Below are positions 24,834 through 34,486 of a DNA stretch of 64,000 bases, piece after piece. The DNA lies in the NCBI GenBank assembly GCA_049599735.1, contig JBMYOX010000002.1, positions 1 through 64,000 of the forward strand. The letters run 5' to 3'. This DNA is from Pontibacterium sp049599735. GTDB lineage: Bacteria > Pseudomonadota > Gammaproteobacteria > Pseudomonadales > Balneatricaceae. A program made the position numbers and the translations under genes. Below the pieces are notes generated by a model. The model saw only the letters and a list, made by a program, of their open reading frames with translations. It had not been told where the DNA came from and did no database searches. The stretch's first letter is position 1; every line of letters starts with the position of its first letter.

Positions 24834-26726
24834 ATGACAACGCAATACACCGCTGATGCAATCGAAGTACTGAGTGGCCTGGACCCGGTTAAGCGTCGTC
24901 CCGGCATGTATACCGAAACAGACCGTCCGAACCATCTGGCTCAGGAGGTTATAGATAACTCAGTGGATGAGGCGCTGGCAGGTCATGCCAAACAAATTGA
25001 TGTGATTTTGCACAAAGACCATTCTGTGTCGGTCAGTGATGACGGGCGTGGTATGCCGGTGGATATCCATCCGGAGGAGGGGGTGAGTGGTGTTGAGCTG
25101 ATCCTCTGTAAGCTGCATGCCGGTGGTAAGTTTAACAACGATAACTACCAGTTTTCCGGGGGGTTACACGGGGTCGGTGTTTCGGTTGTAAATGCCTTGT
25201 CAAAGCTGCTGGAGGTTATCGTTAAACGTGACGGTAATGTCTACCGTATTGGTTTTGCCGATGGCGATAAAGTCTCCGAGCTGGAAATAATTGATAGCTG
25301 CGGCAAACGTAATACCGGCACCACTGTGCGTTTTACACCGAATCCTGAATATTTTGATTCCCCTAAGTTCAGTGTGTCCAGCCTGAAGCATATTTTACGG
25401 GCTAAAGCAGTGCTTTGTCCGGGGCTGAAAGTGACCTTTACAAATCTGACCGGCAGCGAGAAAGAAAAAGACGAGTGGTTTTATGAAGATGGCCTGATTG
25501 CTTACCTAAAAGGCACTACTCAGGTGTATGAAGTCGTACCGGCTGAGCCTTTTTCCGGCAGCTTTAAAGGTGAAGAAGATGCCGTGGAATGGGCGATTCA
25601 ATGGTTGCCCGAAGGGGGTGAACTCACCTGCGAAAGTTACGTTAACCTGATTCCCACCGCACTAGGCGGCACTCATGTTAATGGGTTTCGCTCGGGGCTG
25701 TTGGAGGCTATGCGGGAGTTTTGTGAATTCCGTAATCTGCTGCCCCGGGGGGTGAAACTGACAGCCGATGATATCTGGGACAAGTGTGCTTATGTGCTTT
25801 CGGCTAAAATGCGAGATCCTCAGTTTGCAGGTCAGACCAAAGAGCGGCTGTCTTCGCGGCATATAGCGGCTTTTATTACCGGGGCGCTTAAAGATGCGTT
25901 CTCCCTGTGGCTTAACCGTCACGTGGAAGACGGAGAACGGCTGGCTGAAATGGTGATTGCCAATGCCCAGCGCCGTCAGCGTTCTAATAAAAAGGTTATT
26001 CGTAAGAAGGTGACTCAGGGGCCTGCTTTACCGGGTAAGCTGGCAGACTGCTCGGGTAATGATGCCATGCACTCAGAGCTATTTCTGGTGGAAGGGGATT
26101 CAGCCGGTGGTTCTGCCAAGCAGGCACGGGGGCGTGAGTTTCAGGCGATACTGCCCTTAAGAGGTAAAATTCTGAACACCTGGGAGGTGGAGTCGCCTGA
26201 TACCCTGGCTTCTCAGGAAATTCATGATATAGCCGTGGCTATAGGTGTTGATCCCGGTTCGGATAAGCTGGAAGGTTTGCGCTACGGTAAAATTTGTATT
26301 CTTGCGGACGCAGACTCTGACGGATTACATATTGCCACCTTGCTCTGCGCGCTTTTTGTGCGTCATTTTAAGCCGTTGGTCCTGGCAGGGCATGTGTATG
26401 TGGCCATGCCACCACTTTATCGTATTGATGTGGCTAAAGAGGTTTTTTATGCGCTGGATGATAATGAACGTGATGGCATTATTCATCGCATTCGTTCAGA
26501 GCGTAAAAATGCCAAAATCGGGGTGCAGCGCTTTAAAGGACTGGGCGAGATGAACCCTTTACAGCTGCGTGAAACGACGATGGCACCGGATACCCGCAGG
26601 CTGGTTCAACTGATGATTGAACCGGGTGACGGCACGAATGAAACCATGGATATGTTGCTGGCTAAAAAACGATCGGGTGACCGGAAAAGCTGGCTGGAAG
26701 ATAAAGGTGATCTGGCAGAGGTCTGA
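24834..26726 (+). CDS. parE: DNA topoisomerase IV subunit B ParE
   Basis: The ATPase subunit of topoisomerase IV, which decatenates daughter chromosomes together with ParC. The GHKL ATPase motifs are clear: DNSVDEALAG with N42, DDGRGMPVD and GGLHGVGVSVVN. A transducer domain follows, then the TOPRIM domain with EGDSAGGSA near 420 and ADADSDG near 495. The length of 630 aa matches the family. AGGATCTC precedes the ATG. parC lies 0.6 kb downstream, with a prepilin gene between them. Confidence 0.97.
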   Translation: MTTQYTADAIEVLSGLDPVKRRPGMYTETDRPNHLAQEVIDNSVDEALAGHAKQIDVILHKDHSVSVSDDGRGMPVDIHPEEGVSGVELILCKLHAGGKFNNDNYQFSGGLHGVGVSVVNALSKLLEVIVKRDGNVYRIGFADGDKVSELEIIDSCGKRNTGTTVRFTPNPEYFDSPKFSVSSLKHILRAKAVLCPGLKVTFTNLTGSEKEKDEWFYEDGLIAYLKGTTQVYEVVPAEPFSGSFKGEEDAVEWAIQWLPEGGELTCESYVNLIPTALGGTHVNGFRSGLLEAMREFCEFRNLLPRGVKLTADDIWDKCAYVLSAKMRDPQFAGQTKERLSSRHIAAFITGALKDAFSLWLNRHVEDGERLAEMVIANAQRRQRSNKKVIRKKVTQGPALPGKLADCSGNDAMHSELFLVEGDSAGGSAKQARGREFQAILPLRGKILNTWEVESPDTLASQEIHDIAVAIGVDPGSDKLEGLRYGKICILADADSDGLHIATLLCALFVRHFKPLVLAGHVYVAMPPLYRIDVAKEVFYALDDNERDGIIHRIRSERKNAKIGVQRFKGLGEMNPLQLRETTMAPDTRRLVQLMIEPGDGTNETMDMLLAKKRSGDRKSWLEDKGDLAEV

Positions 26727-26727
26727 T

Positions 26728-27234
26728 ATGAAACAACACAGGAAAAGTCGTTCACAGCAGGGTTTTACGATTGTTGAACTTGTGGTTGTGATTGCGTTAC
26801 TGGGTATTCTGGCTGCGGTAGCTTTACCGCGTTTTTTAACTGTCAGTGATGATGCCCGACAGGCTGTTTTTGAACACCTTGAAGGTAAACTGCACTCGGT
26901 GGCTAATCTGGTTCATGCACAGGCGGTACTTAAGGGAGCCGGTACGGACAGTGTAAACACCAGTGATGTTGTGATTGACGGGCTGGTGGCCGATTTGAAT
27001 TACGGTTATCCACAGGCCAATGTCAGCACAGCGGGCCATGCGGATATTATTGATCTGATGGAGCTGACGTTAAGCGGCGGTTTAACCCTGAGTACCGGCA
27101 CAGGAGCCACTGTGCGTATTGGCTATGATATTGCGGATAATGGCTGTTATATCCAGTACCAGGAACCTGACGCCAGCTCAGGGTCGCTAAACGGTTATGT
27201 GATTACCCGTGAACAAACCGGCTGTGACTGGTAG
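26728..27234 (+). CDS. Type IV prepilin-like protein
   Basis: A 168-residue prepilin or pseudopilin. A short basic leader (MKQHRKSRSQQG) is followed by the prepilin peptidase site G/F and the hydrophobic helix FTIVELVVVIALLGILAA with Glu at +5. The C-terminus has a cysteine pair (GCYIQ and GCDW) likely to form the D-region disulfide. This makes a minor pilin or MSHA-like pilin more probable than GspG. The start is 2 bases after parE, with AGAGG (26717-26721). The same frame is open upstream into parE, but that part is not the gene. Confidence 0.82.
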   Translation: MKQHRKSRSQQGFTIVELVVVIALLGILAAVALPRFLTVSDDARQAVFEHLEGKLHSVANLVHAQAVLKGAGTDSVNTSDVVIDGLVADLNYGYPQANVSTAGHADIIDLMELTLSGGLTLSTGTGATVRIGYDIADNGCYIQYQEPDASSGSLNGYVITREQTGCDW

Positions 27235-27322
27235 CTGATTTACCCGGGTGCGTTGTTGCCGGAACCGGGGCTTACCTGCCTGGTACCCGGTATAAATCTG
27301 TTTGAATTGTTAAGGAAATCCG

Positions 27323-29578
27323 ATGAGCGTAAAAACCACGTTTACCGAAAGTGGTGAGCGCCTGGCGCTGAAAGAATTTACCGAAAAAGCGTATCTGGAT
27401 TATTCCATGTACGTGATTCTGGATCGTGCGCTGCCCCATGTGGGGGACGGTATGAAGCCGGTGCAGCGACGTATTGTCTATGCCATGTCCGAGCTGGGGC
27501 TCAGCGCAACGGCTAAGTATAAAAAGTCAGCACGTACCGTAGGGGATGTGCTGGGTAAATTTCATCCCCATGGTGACTCGGCTTGTTACGAAGCGATGGT
27601 GCTGATGGCTCAGCCTTTTAGTTATCGCTACCCACTGGTGGACGGGCAGGGTAACTGGGGGGCACCGGATGACCCTAAGTCGTTTGCGGCGATGCGTTAT
27701 ACCGAATCCCGGTTATCGGCTTATTCTCAGGTTTTGCTTAAAGAAGTGGCTCAGGGCACTGTTGACTGGATGCCGAATTTTGACGGCACATTAAACGAAC
27801 CCGCCGTGCTGCCTGCCCGTTTGCCTAATGTGCTGCTGAACGGTGGTACGGGCATTGCGGTGGGCATGGCAACAGATATACCGCCTCATAACCTCAGAGA
27901 AGTAGGCAGGGCCTGTATTCATTTACTGGATCACCCCCAGGCCACGCTTGAAGATGTGTGTGAAATGATTCCTGGCCCGGATATGCCCACCTGTGCGGAA
28001 ATTATCACCCCGTCCTATGATCTGAAAAAGTTATATAGAACCGGCCGTGGCTCCGTGCGTATGCGGGCGGTTTACGAGCGGGAGCAGGGTGATGTGGTGA
28101 TCACAGCGCTGCCCTATCAAACCTCGGGTGCCAAAATACTGGAACAGATTGCCCGGCAGATGCAGCAGAAAAAACTGCCCATGGTGACAGATCTGCGGGA
28201 TGAGTCGGATCATGAAAACCCAACCCGTCTGGTGATTGTACCGCGCTCTAACCGGGTTGATATTGAGCCGTTGATGGCTCACCTGTTTGCCTCAACCGAT
28301 CTGGAGCGCAGTTATCGCGTTAACCTGAATATGATTGGTGTGGATGGTCGCCCGCAGGTGAAAAATCTGCACCAGATCCTGGTAGAGTGGCTGGGCTGGC
28401 GTACCGGTATTGTGCGCCGCCGCCTGAATTATCGATTGGAAAAAGTGCTGGATCGCCTGCATATTCTTGAAGGTCTGATGGTGGCTTATCTCAATATTGA
28501 TGAAGTGATTACGATTATCCGCCACGAGGATGAACCCAAACAGGAAATGGTGAAACGTTTTGGCATTAGTGAACGACAGGCTGATGCCATTCTGGATCTG
28601 AAACTGCGTCACCTGGCAAAGCTGGAAGAGTTCAAAATAAAAAGTGAGCAGGATGCCCTGGATGAAGAGCGTCAACAGCTGGAAGCCATTTTGGGCTCCG
28701 GCGAGTTAATGCGGAACCTGATCAAAGAGGAAATCACGGAAGCCGTAGCGCAGTTTGGGGATGCGCGGCGCTCCCCCATCGTTGAGCGCGCAGAGGCCCA
28801 GGCGTTCAGTGAAAAGGATCTGTTGTCAGCCGAGCCGGTAACCGTTGTAGTATCCAAACAAGGCTGGGTCAGAGCTGCAAAAGGCCATGATGTGGATGCT
28901 GCGGGGCTTAACTATAAGTCCGGGGATGATTTTAAGCTGGCCTGTGCCGGGCGTACTAATCAGCCCACGCTGCTACTGGACTCTACCGGGCGTAGTTATA
29001 CCCTTGATACCCATACCCTGCCTTCCGCACGGGGCCAGGGCGAGCCGGTCACTGGTCGTATTACCTTACCTAAAGGCGCTACGATTGATGGCCTGGTTGC
29101 GGGTCAGGAAAATGGCCGTGTGTTGCTGGCCTGTGATGCAGGTTATGGTTTTCTGGCAAAAATCAGTGATCTGACCAGTAAAACTAAAAATGGTAAAGTG
29201 GCTCTGACTCTGCCCAAAGGGGCAAAAATTCTGCCACCTCAGCCGGTTAACAATCGGGAGATGATGCTCCTGGCGGCAGTCACTAATGAGGGACGTATGC
29301 TGGTTTTCCCCATCGCAGATTTGCCTGAGTTGGCACGGGGTAAAGGCAATAAAATTGTTAATATCCCGTCAGCCCGGGCAGCCTCAGGTGAGGAGTTGCT
29401 GGTGGCTGTCTGTGTCTTTAATCCTGAGGACATTTTAGTGGTGCATTCCGGGCGTCAGCATCACAAGCTGAAAGGCTCTGACCTGGAGCATTACCGGGGT
29501 GAGCGGGGGCGTCGCGGCAATAAATTACCGCGTGGTTATCAACGTGTTGACCGACTGGAGGTTTTGGCTACAGCATAA
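27323..29578 (+). CDS. parC: DNA topoisomerase IV subunit A ParC
   Basis: The DNA-cutting subunit of topoisomerase IV. The catalytic tyrosine is Y126 in FAAMRYTESR. The quinolone-resistance region reads HPHGDSACYE, with Ser86 and Glu90 both in the wild-type (sensitive) state. The C-terminal beta-pinwheel carries degenerate repeats such as GYGFLAKISDL and GRMLVFPI. The length of 751 aa is normal. AAGGAA precedes the ATG. The spacer after the prepilin gene (27235-27322) has no clear terminator. Confidence 0.97.
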   Translation: MSVKTTFTESGERLALKEFTEKAYLDYSMYVILDRALPHVGDGMKPVQRRIVYAMSELGLSATAKYKKSARTVGDVLGKFHPHGDSACYEAMVLMAQPFSYRYPLVDGQGNWGAPDDPKSFAAMRYTESRLSAYSQVLLKEVAQGTVDWMPNFDGTLNEPAVLPARLPNVLLNGGTGIAVGMATDIPPHNLREVGRACIHLLDHPQATLEDVCEMIPGPDMPTCAEIITPSYDLKKLYRTGRGSVRMRAVYEREQGDVVITALPYQTSGAKILEQIARQMQQKKLPMVTDLRDESDHENPTRLVIVPRSNRVDIEPLMAHLFASTDLERSYRVNLNMIGVDGRPQVKNLHQILVEWLGWRTGIVRRRLNYRLEKVLDRLHILEGLMVAYLNIDEVITIIRHEDEPKQEMVKRFGISERQADAILDLKLRHLAKLEEFKIKSEQDALDEERQQLEAILGSGELMRNLIKEEITEAVAQFGDARRSPIVERAEAQAFSEKDLLSAEPVTVVVSKQGWVRAAKGHDVDAAGLNYKSGDDFKLACAGRTNQPTLLLDSTGRSYTLDTHTLPSARGQGEPVTGRITLPKGATIDGLVAGQENGRVLLACDAGYGFLAKISDLTSKTKNGKVALTLPKGAKILPPQPVNNREMMLLAAVTNEGRMLVFPIADLPELARGKGNKIVNIPSARAASGEELLVAVCVFNPEDILVVHSGRQHHKLKGSDLEHYRGERGRRGNKLPRGYQRVDRLEVLATA

Positions 29579-29717
29579 TGTAGTTTTGAGTAAAAGCAGT
29601 TGCATCCTGCCCGCTTAGGCTTAAGCTGGGGCAGCTTGATGTGCTGCAGTAGCTGAGTATTTAGCGGACACGCAGGCGGAGATTGGAATATCGACAGGGA
29701 AATCAGGGACAGGTTGG

Positions 29718-30947
29718 ATGGAAGGACGTCTGCTAAATCAGCGCTTCAAAAGACGAACAGCTATATTTGCAACTTTTCTGGCGTCAGCTGTTCTTTTTTT
29801 TGGGGCTGTGCTTTTGTTTCAGCTGGTGCAGTTGCGGGTTTTTTGGGTCAACTATTCCCTGGAAAGCACGCAGCGTACTAAAGCTTTAGTCCAGCTTCAC
29901 CGTTCTCTGGGTTACGGGGGGTTGATTCATAACTTTAAAAACTATCTCTTACGTCAGGAACCTTATTACCTGGAGCGCCTGACCGATGATGCAGAGGCAA
30001 CAGCCACCGTACTGGCGACCTATGGCCGCTTTGCCTTGAATGAATCGGAACGCTCAGCCCTTAAGGTGGTTCAGGACACTTTCATTCTTTATCACAGCCG
30101 AATCCTGATTGTGCGCCAGGATATTCATGAGCGGCGCACTGCTCAAGAGGTGGATCAACGGGTGGTCGTTGACGATCAGGCGGCGATTGAGGCGCTGAAT
30201 GTGCTGCAATCAGAATATAACAACTTTAATCAGCGCAGCCGTAAAGTCGTGCAGGATAAAATTAATTATATTGTTAATGTGTTGTTATTCGGGCTTATGT
30301 CGTTGCCCCTGATTGGCCTCTGGGCTTACCGTCATATTGGTCTGTTTGGGCGCCTGGTACTCTATGCGGCTGAAAAGCATAAGATTCAGCGTGTCCTTAA
30401 ACAGACCGAAAATAAAGCGAGTCGTGCACAGCAACGGGGTGAGCGATATAAACACCTGGCGTACCGCTGTGCTCTCACCCAAATTCCTAATCGCCAGGCT
30501 TTCTATGAAGCGGCAGCCCGTGCACTGACTGAAGCGCACCTTCAGGAAGAAAAGCTGGCTATTCTTTACGTGGATGTGGATGACTTCAAACAGATCAATG
30601 ATCGTTTCGGGCACCGGGTAGGTGATCAGGTGCTGACAGAAATAGCGTTACGGCTTGATACGGTCTTGCGGGATGATGATCTGGTGGCCCGTATTGGCGG
30701 TGATGAATTTGCGATTCTGATTATTGGTCAGGAGGCTTTACAGGCAACAGAGCAGCTGATTCTGCGCATCCTGGCTGCGCTAAGGCAGCCTTTTGAGGAA
30801 ATAGAAGGCGGGCTGAAAGTCAGCTGTTCTGTGGGGGGCGCTATAGGCCCCGATCACGGGTGTGATGTGGATACGCTGCTTAAAGTGGCCGACTCAAAAA
30901 TGTACCTGGTGAAAAAAGGCGGAAAAGACGGGGCTATGATTGGTTAA
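29718..30947 (+). CDS. Membrane-anchored diguanylate cyclase (GGDEF)
   Basis: Makes cyclic di-GMP from two GTP. A membrane helix near 15-37 and a second near 190-207 enclose an all-helical periplasmic sensor region with no recognised domain. A short coiled linker leads to the GGDEF domain. GGDEF is intact at 327-331. An I-site (RDDD, 318-321) lies five residues before it, so product inhibition is expected. There is no EAL domain. The ligand sensed is unknown. The gene ends on a bidirectional terminator and its TAA overlaps the stop of the convergent gene. Confidence 0.92.
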   Translation: MEGRLLNQRFKRRTAIFATFLASAVLFFGAVLLFQLVQLRVFWVNYSLESTQRTKALVQLHRSLGYGGLIHNFKNYLLRQEPYYLERLTDDAEATATVLATYGRFALNESERSALKVVQDTFILYHSRILIVRQDIHERRTAQEVDQRVVVDDQAAIEALNVLQSEYNNFNQRSRKVVQDKINYIVNVLLFGLMSLPLIGLWAYRHIGLFGRLVLYAAEKHKIQRVLKQTENKASRAQQRGERYKHLAYRCALTQIPNRQAFYEAAARALTEAHLQEEKLAILYVDVDDFKQINDRFGHRVGDQVLTEIALRLDTVLRDDDLVARIGGDEFAILIIGQEALQATEQLILRILAALRQPFEEIEGGLKVSCSVGGAIGPDHGCDVDTLLKVADSKMYLVKKGGKDGAMIG

Positions 30948-30959
30948 GCCCCGCTTTTT
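30929..30959 (+). terminator. Hairpin terminator overlapping two convergent stop codons
   Basis: CGGGGCT (30929-30935) pairs with AGCCCCG (30947-30953), followed by CTTTTT. On the opposite strand the stem is followed by T-rich sequence too, so it can stop both transcripts. The loop contains the interlocked TAA codons of both genes. Confidence 0.7.
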
Positions 30960-32374
30960 GGCTGATCAGCGTTCTTTAGTTTAGACAGCAAGTGCTCAGA
31001 CTGTTTTTCAAACAGGGACTGGTAGCGTGCAACCACTTTTAAAATTAATACCTTATCCTCGTTTTCACGCCTGATATCGGCCTCTTTAAGTAAAGTACGT
31101 TTAAGATCCGGTACGTCGGTCAGGGGTATGTGGCTGATCAGATTGTTACTCTGGGTGGTACGGGCCAGCATACGGGCTTCTTTCTGAAGCTGCCCGATCT
31201 TGTTTTTATGGCCGCGAACCAGTGCGATATGAACGTTAAGCACCGGTTTAAACTGACGTATACGATCCTGGTTAAAACCCTTATACAGCAGGCTGAAAAG
31301 CAGGCCTGAACAGACCGCATTAGCACCGTGCTCATCAGATGCCAGAGGCTGATTAAACAGAATTTGCATATCCCCGTTAGCCAGTGCTTCAAACTGACCG
31401 CCATAGATACGGACAACCTGGCGGGCAAGCTGGTTGTACACGTTTAGCAACAGATTCCGCTCGCTGCTGTGTGTATATCCGGCACAGGCACTGGTGGTAT
31501 CTATATAGAGTATATAAGCGGCATCGTCAGCGGGCAGTTGTAATGCCGGGTATTCGGTGGCATGCAAGGCCTGCCGGGCTTCATGCTGTTTCCCGGTTGA
31601 AGAAGGGGCGGGCTCTTCCAGGGGCTGAAGGTGTTCGGGCGTGATGTCTGTTGCCCGGGAGGGGGCTGCATCAGGTATAAAGGTATCATCCTTTATGGGC
31701 TCATCGTTTTTTGTTTTTATCGGGTCTGCGGGCGCAGGCACAGACTCCGGAAGCGGTTGTTTGACTATCGGGCGCACCGCCACGTTTTGTGTGTGCCTGG
31801 TGCGGACCGGTTTATTTGGGGCGCGCTCTGATGAGGCTGCACGCAGACTGTCAGCAAATGCCGGTGCCGGTATTTTTTCCGGGCGTAAGCGTTGCCAGAG
31901 AATCAGGAGTAACAGGCCGGTTATCAGCAAAAACAAACTCAGGGTTAATAATAACTGCCGGTGTAACATGTGTTGTAGCGGGCCTGCATCCAGCCAGAGG
32001 GTCAGAGTACCGAGCTGATGATCCTGCTGGCGTATTTCGCGTACGATAACCGGGCCATCTGTGAGGCCTGCCCGGGCCAGGACAGTGCCATCCGGACTGG
32101 CCAGCTGAAGACCGGCAATATAATCCAGTGCCTGCAGCTCTTTGAGCAGGTGATTCTCGCTGATACGGTCATCAGCCAGCAGTAAAGGGCGAATCAGAAG
32201 GCTGGTTTGTTTAGCCAGCGTCTGACCGAGTGTGCGGGTTTCTGCGCTCGCCTGCTTATCGCTGGCTACCCAGAGGTAGCTACCTGACAGAATAAAGCCG
32301 CCAAGCAGTATCAGGGCGATCATACTGAGAAGGGATTTCAGAGGCGGGCAGGTATTGTGGTTATCCGAGGTCAC
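30944..32374 (-). CDS. Membrane protein with AhpA/YtjB-like sensor and degenerate cyclase-like domain
   Basis: Two membrane helices (about 14-34 and 138-160) enclose a periplasmic region like that of YtjB/SMP-family proteins. A low-complexity Pro/Ala-rich linker (about 165-270) leads to a cytoplasmic domain. Its pattern (YILYIDTTSACAGYT, then LLLNVYNQLARQVVRIYGGQFEAL, then NGDMQILF) resembles class III nucleotidyl cyclases. The first metal-site motif is disturbed and the usual Lys before GD is missing, so activity is unlikely. A related gene lies near serB/parC in pseudomonads as I recall. Function is unknown. Confidence 0.65.
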   Translation of the reverse strand: MTSDNHNTCPPLKSLLSMIALILLGGFILSGSYLWVASDKQASAETRTLGQTLAKQTSLLIRPLLLADDRISENHLLKELQALDYIAGLQLASPDGTVLARAGLTDGPVIVREIRQQDHQLGTLTLWLDAGPLQHMLHRQLLLTLSLFLLITGLLLLILWQRLRPEKIPAPAFADSLRAASSERAPNKPVRTRHTQNVAVRPIVKQPLPESVPAPADPIKTKNDEPIKDDTFIPDAAPSRATDITPEHLQPLEEPAPSSTGKQHEARQALHATEYPALQLPADDAAYILYIDTTSACAGYTHSSERNLLLNVYNQLARQVVRIYGGQFEALANGDMQILFNQPLASDEHGANAVCSGLLFSLLYKGFNQDRIRQFKPVLNVHIALVRGHKNKIGQLQKEARMLARTTQSNNLISHIPLTDVPDLKRTLLKEADIRRENEDKVLILKVVARYQSLFEKQSEHLLSKLKNADQPKSGA

Positions 32375-32557
32375 GTTTTAACGATTATCCAGAGCTGAAA
32401 ATAGCAAATGGGGTGATTTATATCACCCCATTCAATAAATGATTCATAATAGCAGGACATTTTAACAAGGGTTAACCGATTTCTGCGAGGACTAACCATG
32501 ACCCTGAGCCATAGCAGCGCTATAATAGCCTGATTACTGATCGGGAAAGGCTGCGTA

Positions 32558-33814
32558 ATGAACGTTGAAGCATATATGATTGAACTGGGCCAGCAGGCGC
32601 GTGCTGCTTCCCGGCTGGTGGCTAAGGCCCCTACAGGTACAAAAAATTCTGCACTGCTGGCAATGGCTGAAGCGATTGACAGCAGCCGCGAGGCACTGCA
32701 ACAGGCTAACGGAAAAGACCTGGAAAACGGTCGGGCCAATGGTTTGGATGATGCGATGCTCGATCGCCTGGCGCTGACACCGGCACGTATTGATACGATG
32801 ATAGAGGGGCTGCGTCAGGTGGCGAGCCTGCCGGACCCTGTTGGTGCAATCACGGATCTGAAATACCGCCCCAGTGGTATTCAGGTGGGCAAGATGCGGG
32901 TGCCGTTAGGTGTTATTGGCATTATTTATGAGTCCCGGCCTAACGTGACAGTTGAGGCGGCCAGCCTGTGCCTGAAATCAGGTAATGCCACTATTCTGCG
33001 AGGCGGCTCTGAAGCGATCCACTCCAACCAGGCTGTTGCGCAATGTATTAAAACGGGCCTGAAAGCCGTGGGCCTGCCCGATACGGCTGTACAGGTTGTT
33101 GAAACCACCGACCGGGCTGCTGTCGGCCAGATGATTACAATGCCAGAATATGTCGATGTGATTGTGCCGCGTGGTGGCAAAGGACTGATTGAACGTATCA
33201 GTGCGGATGCCAAAGTAACCGTGATAAAACATCTGGATGGAATCTGCCATGTGTATATCGACAGCGATGCTGATACCACTAAAGCAGTTAATGTAGCCCT
33301 TAATGCAAAAACACACCGTTATGGCACTTGTAATACTATGGAAACGCTGCTGGTGAATCGTTCGATTGCCGCAGAAGTATTGCCGGATCTGGCGGAACGT
33401 TATCAGGCACTGGGTGTCGAATTACGTGGTTGTGAAGATACGCTGGCGCTTTTACCTTATATCAATAAAGCGGTTGAGGAAGACTGGAGCACAGAATATC
33501 TGGCCCCTGTTTTGTCGGTTAAGCTGGTGACAGATATGGATGAGGCAATTGCCCATATTAACCGCTATGGCTCACACCATACGGATACCATTATTACGGA
33601 AAACTACAGCCGCTCCCGCGCTTTTCTGCTGGAAGTGGACTCCAGTTCGGTGATGGTGAACGCTTCGACTCGTTTTGCCGATGGTTTTGAATATGGCCTG
33701 GGTGCGGAAATTGGTATCTCCACGGATAAAATTCACGCCCGTGGCCCGGTTGGGCTTGATGGTCTGACATCAGAAAAATATGTAGTACTGGGTGACGGTC
33801 ATATTCGTCAGTAA
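32558..33814 (+). CDS. proA: Gamma-glutamyl phosphate reductase ProA
   Basis: Reduces gamma-glutamyl phosphate to glutamate semialdehyde with NADPH, the second step of proline synthesis. It is an aldehyde-dehydrogenase-fold enzyme with the catalytic cysteine C258 in HRYGTCNTMET. VPLGVIGIIYESRPNVT and LRGGSEA are cofactor-side motifs, and the C-terminal GLGAEIGISTDKIHARGPVGL is the ProA signature. The length of 418 aa is normal. GGGAAAGG lies upstream of the ATG. It heads a long + strand run shared with Pseudomonas (proA, nadD, rsfS, rlmH and onward). Confidence 0.96.
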   Translation: MNVEAYMIELGQQARAASRLVAKAPTGTKNSALLAMAEAIDSSREALQQANGKDLENGRANGLDDAMLDRLALTPARIDTMIEGLRQVASLPDPVGAITDLKYRPSGIQVGKMRVPLGVIGIIYESRPNVTVEAASLCLKSGNATILRGGSEAIHSNQAVAQCIKTGLKAVGLPDTAVQVVETTDRAAVGQMITMPEYVDVIVPRGGKGLIERISADAKVTVIKHLDGICHVYIDSDADTTKAVNVALNAKTHRYGTCNTMETLLVNRSIAAEVLPDLAERYQALGVELRGCEDTLALLPYINKAVEEDWSTEYLAPVLSVKLVTDMDEAIAHINRYGSHHTDTIITENYSRSRAFLLEVDSSSVMVNASTRFADGFEYGLGAEIGISTDKIHARGPVGLDGLTSEKYVVLGDGHIRQ

Positions 33815-33826
33815 AAGGCAGCGCCT

Positions 33827-34477
33827 GTGAATGATGCAGTTGTTTTTATGGGCGGCACTTTTGACCCGATTCATAACGGGCATCTCAGGACGGCGCTGGA
33901 AATTCAGCAATGGCTGAACGTGGAGCAGGTCAGGCTGGTGCCCTCTAAATCGCCGGTGCACCGGGGTGAGCCGGGCTGTACATCTGAGCAGCGTCTGGCT
34001 ATGGTGCGCCAGTCCGTAGAAAATGAAGCAGCGCTGGTTGCGGATGCCCGCGAAGTTGAGTCTGAACAACTCTCTTATACCTGGTTGACGTTACAGTCAT
34101 TACGTCAGGAAATAGGTGAGCAGCGGCCGCTTTGTCTGGTGATGGGTATGGATGTCTATCTGTCGTTATCGGGCTGGCACCAATGGCAGCATTTTCTGGA
34201 TTATTGCCATATTATTGTGGTGGCGCGCCCCGGTTATCAGTTTGCCCCTGACGATACAATGGCGCGTTATACCGCACTACATGCGGTTACCGACAAACAT
34301 TGCCTGTTGCAGAATCCGTGCGGGCATGTGCTGATTCATGAAATGACCCTGCTGGGTATTTCGGCCACCCAGATCCGCCGGTTAGTGGCCAGCGACCAGT
34401 CGCCCCGTTATCTGTTACCTGATCCGGTATGGACGTACATTAAAAAGCATAACCTTTATGGTTATCACACAAATTGA
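33827..34477 (+). CDS. nadD: Nicotinate-nucleotide adenylyltransferase NadD
   Basis: Adenylates nicotinic acid mononucleotide to deamido-NAD, a core step in NAD synthesis. GGTFDPIHNGH at 9-19 is the nucleotidyltransferase HxGH motif, and ISATQIRR near 188 is the C-terminal ISxTxxR motif. The length is 216 aa. The start is GTG at 33827, with AAAGG upstream, 12 bases after the proA stop. The next gene, rsfS, begins 9 bases downstream. Confidence 0.95.
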   Translation: MNDAVVFMGGTFDPIHNGHLRTALEIQQWLNVEQVRLVPSKSPVHRGEPGCTSEQRLAMVRQSVENEAALVADAREVESEQLSYTWLTLQSLRQEIGEQRPLCLVMGMDVYLSLSGWHQWQHFLDYCHIIVVARPGYQFAPDDTMARYTALHAVTDKHCLLQNPCGHVLIHEMTLLGISATQIRRLVASDQSPRYLLPDPVWTYIKKHNLYGYHTN

Positions 34478-34486
34478 AGCGAGAAC

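Noticed and set aside
26617..26727. Upstream extension of the prepilin frame into parE
   Set aside because: The extension overlaps parE in another frame; the ATG at 26728 with AGAGG and a normal prepilin leader is the real start.
29579..29717. Inverted repeat after parC as a terminator
   Set aside because: CTGCCC and GGGGCAG could pair near 29608-29636, but the loop is long and no T-run follows.
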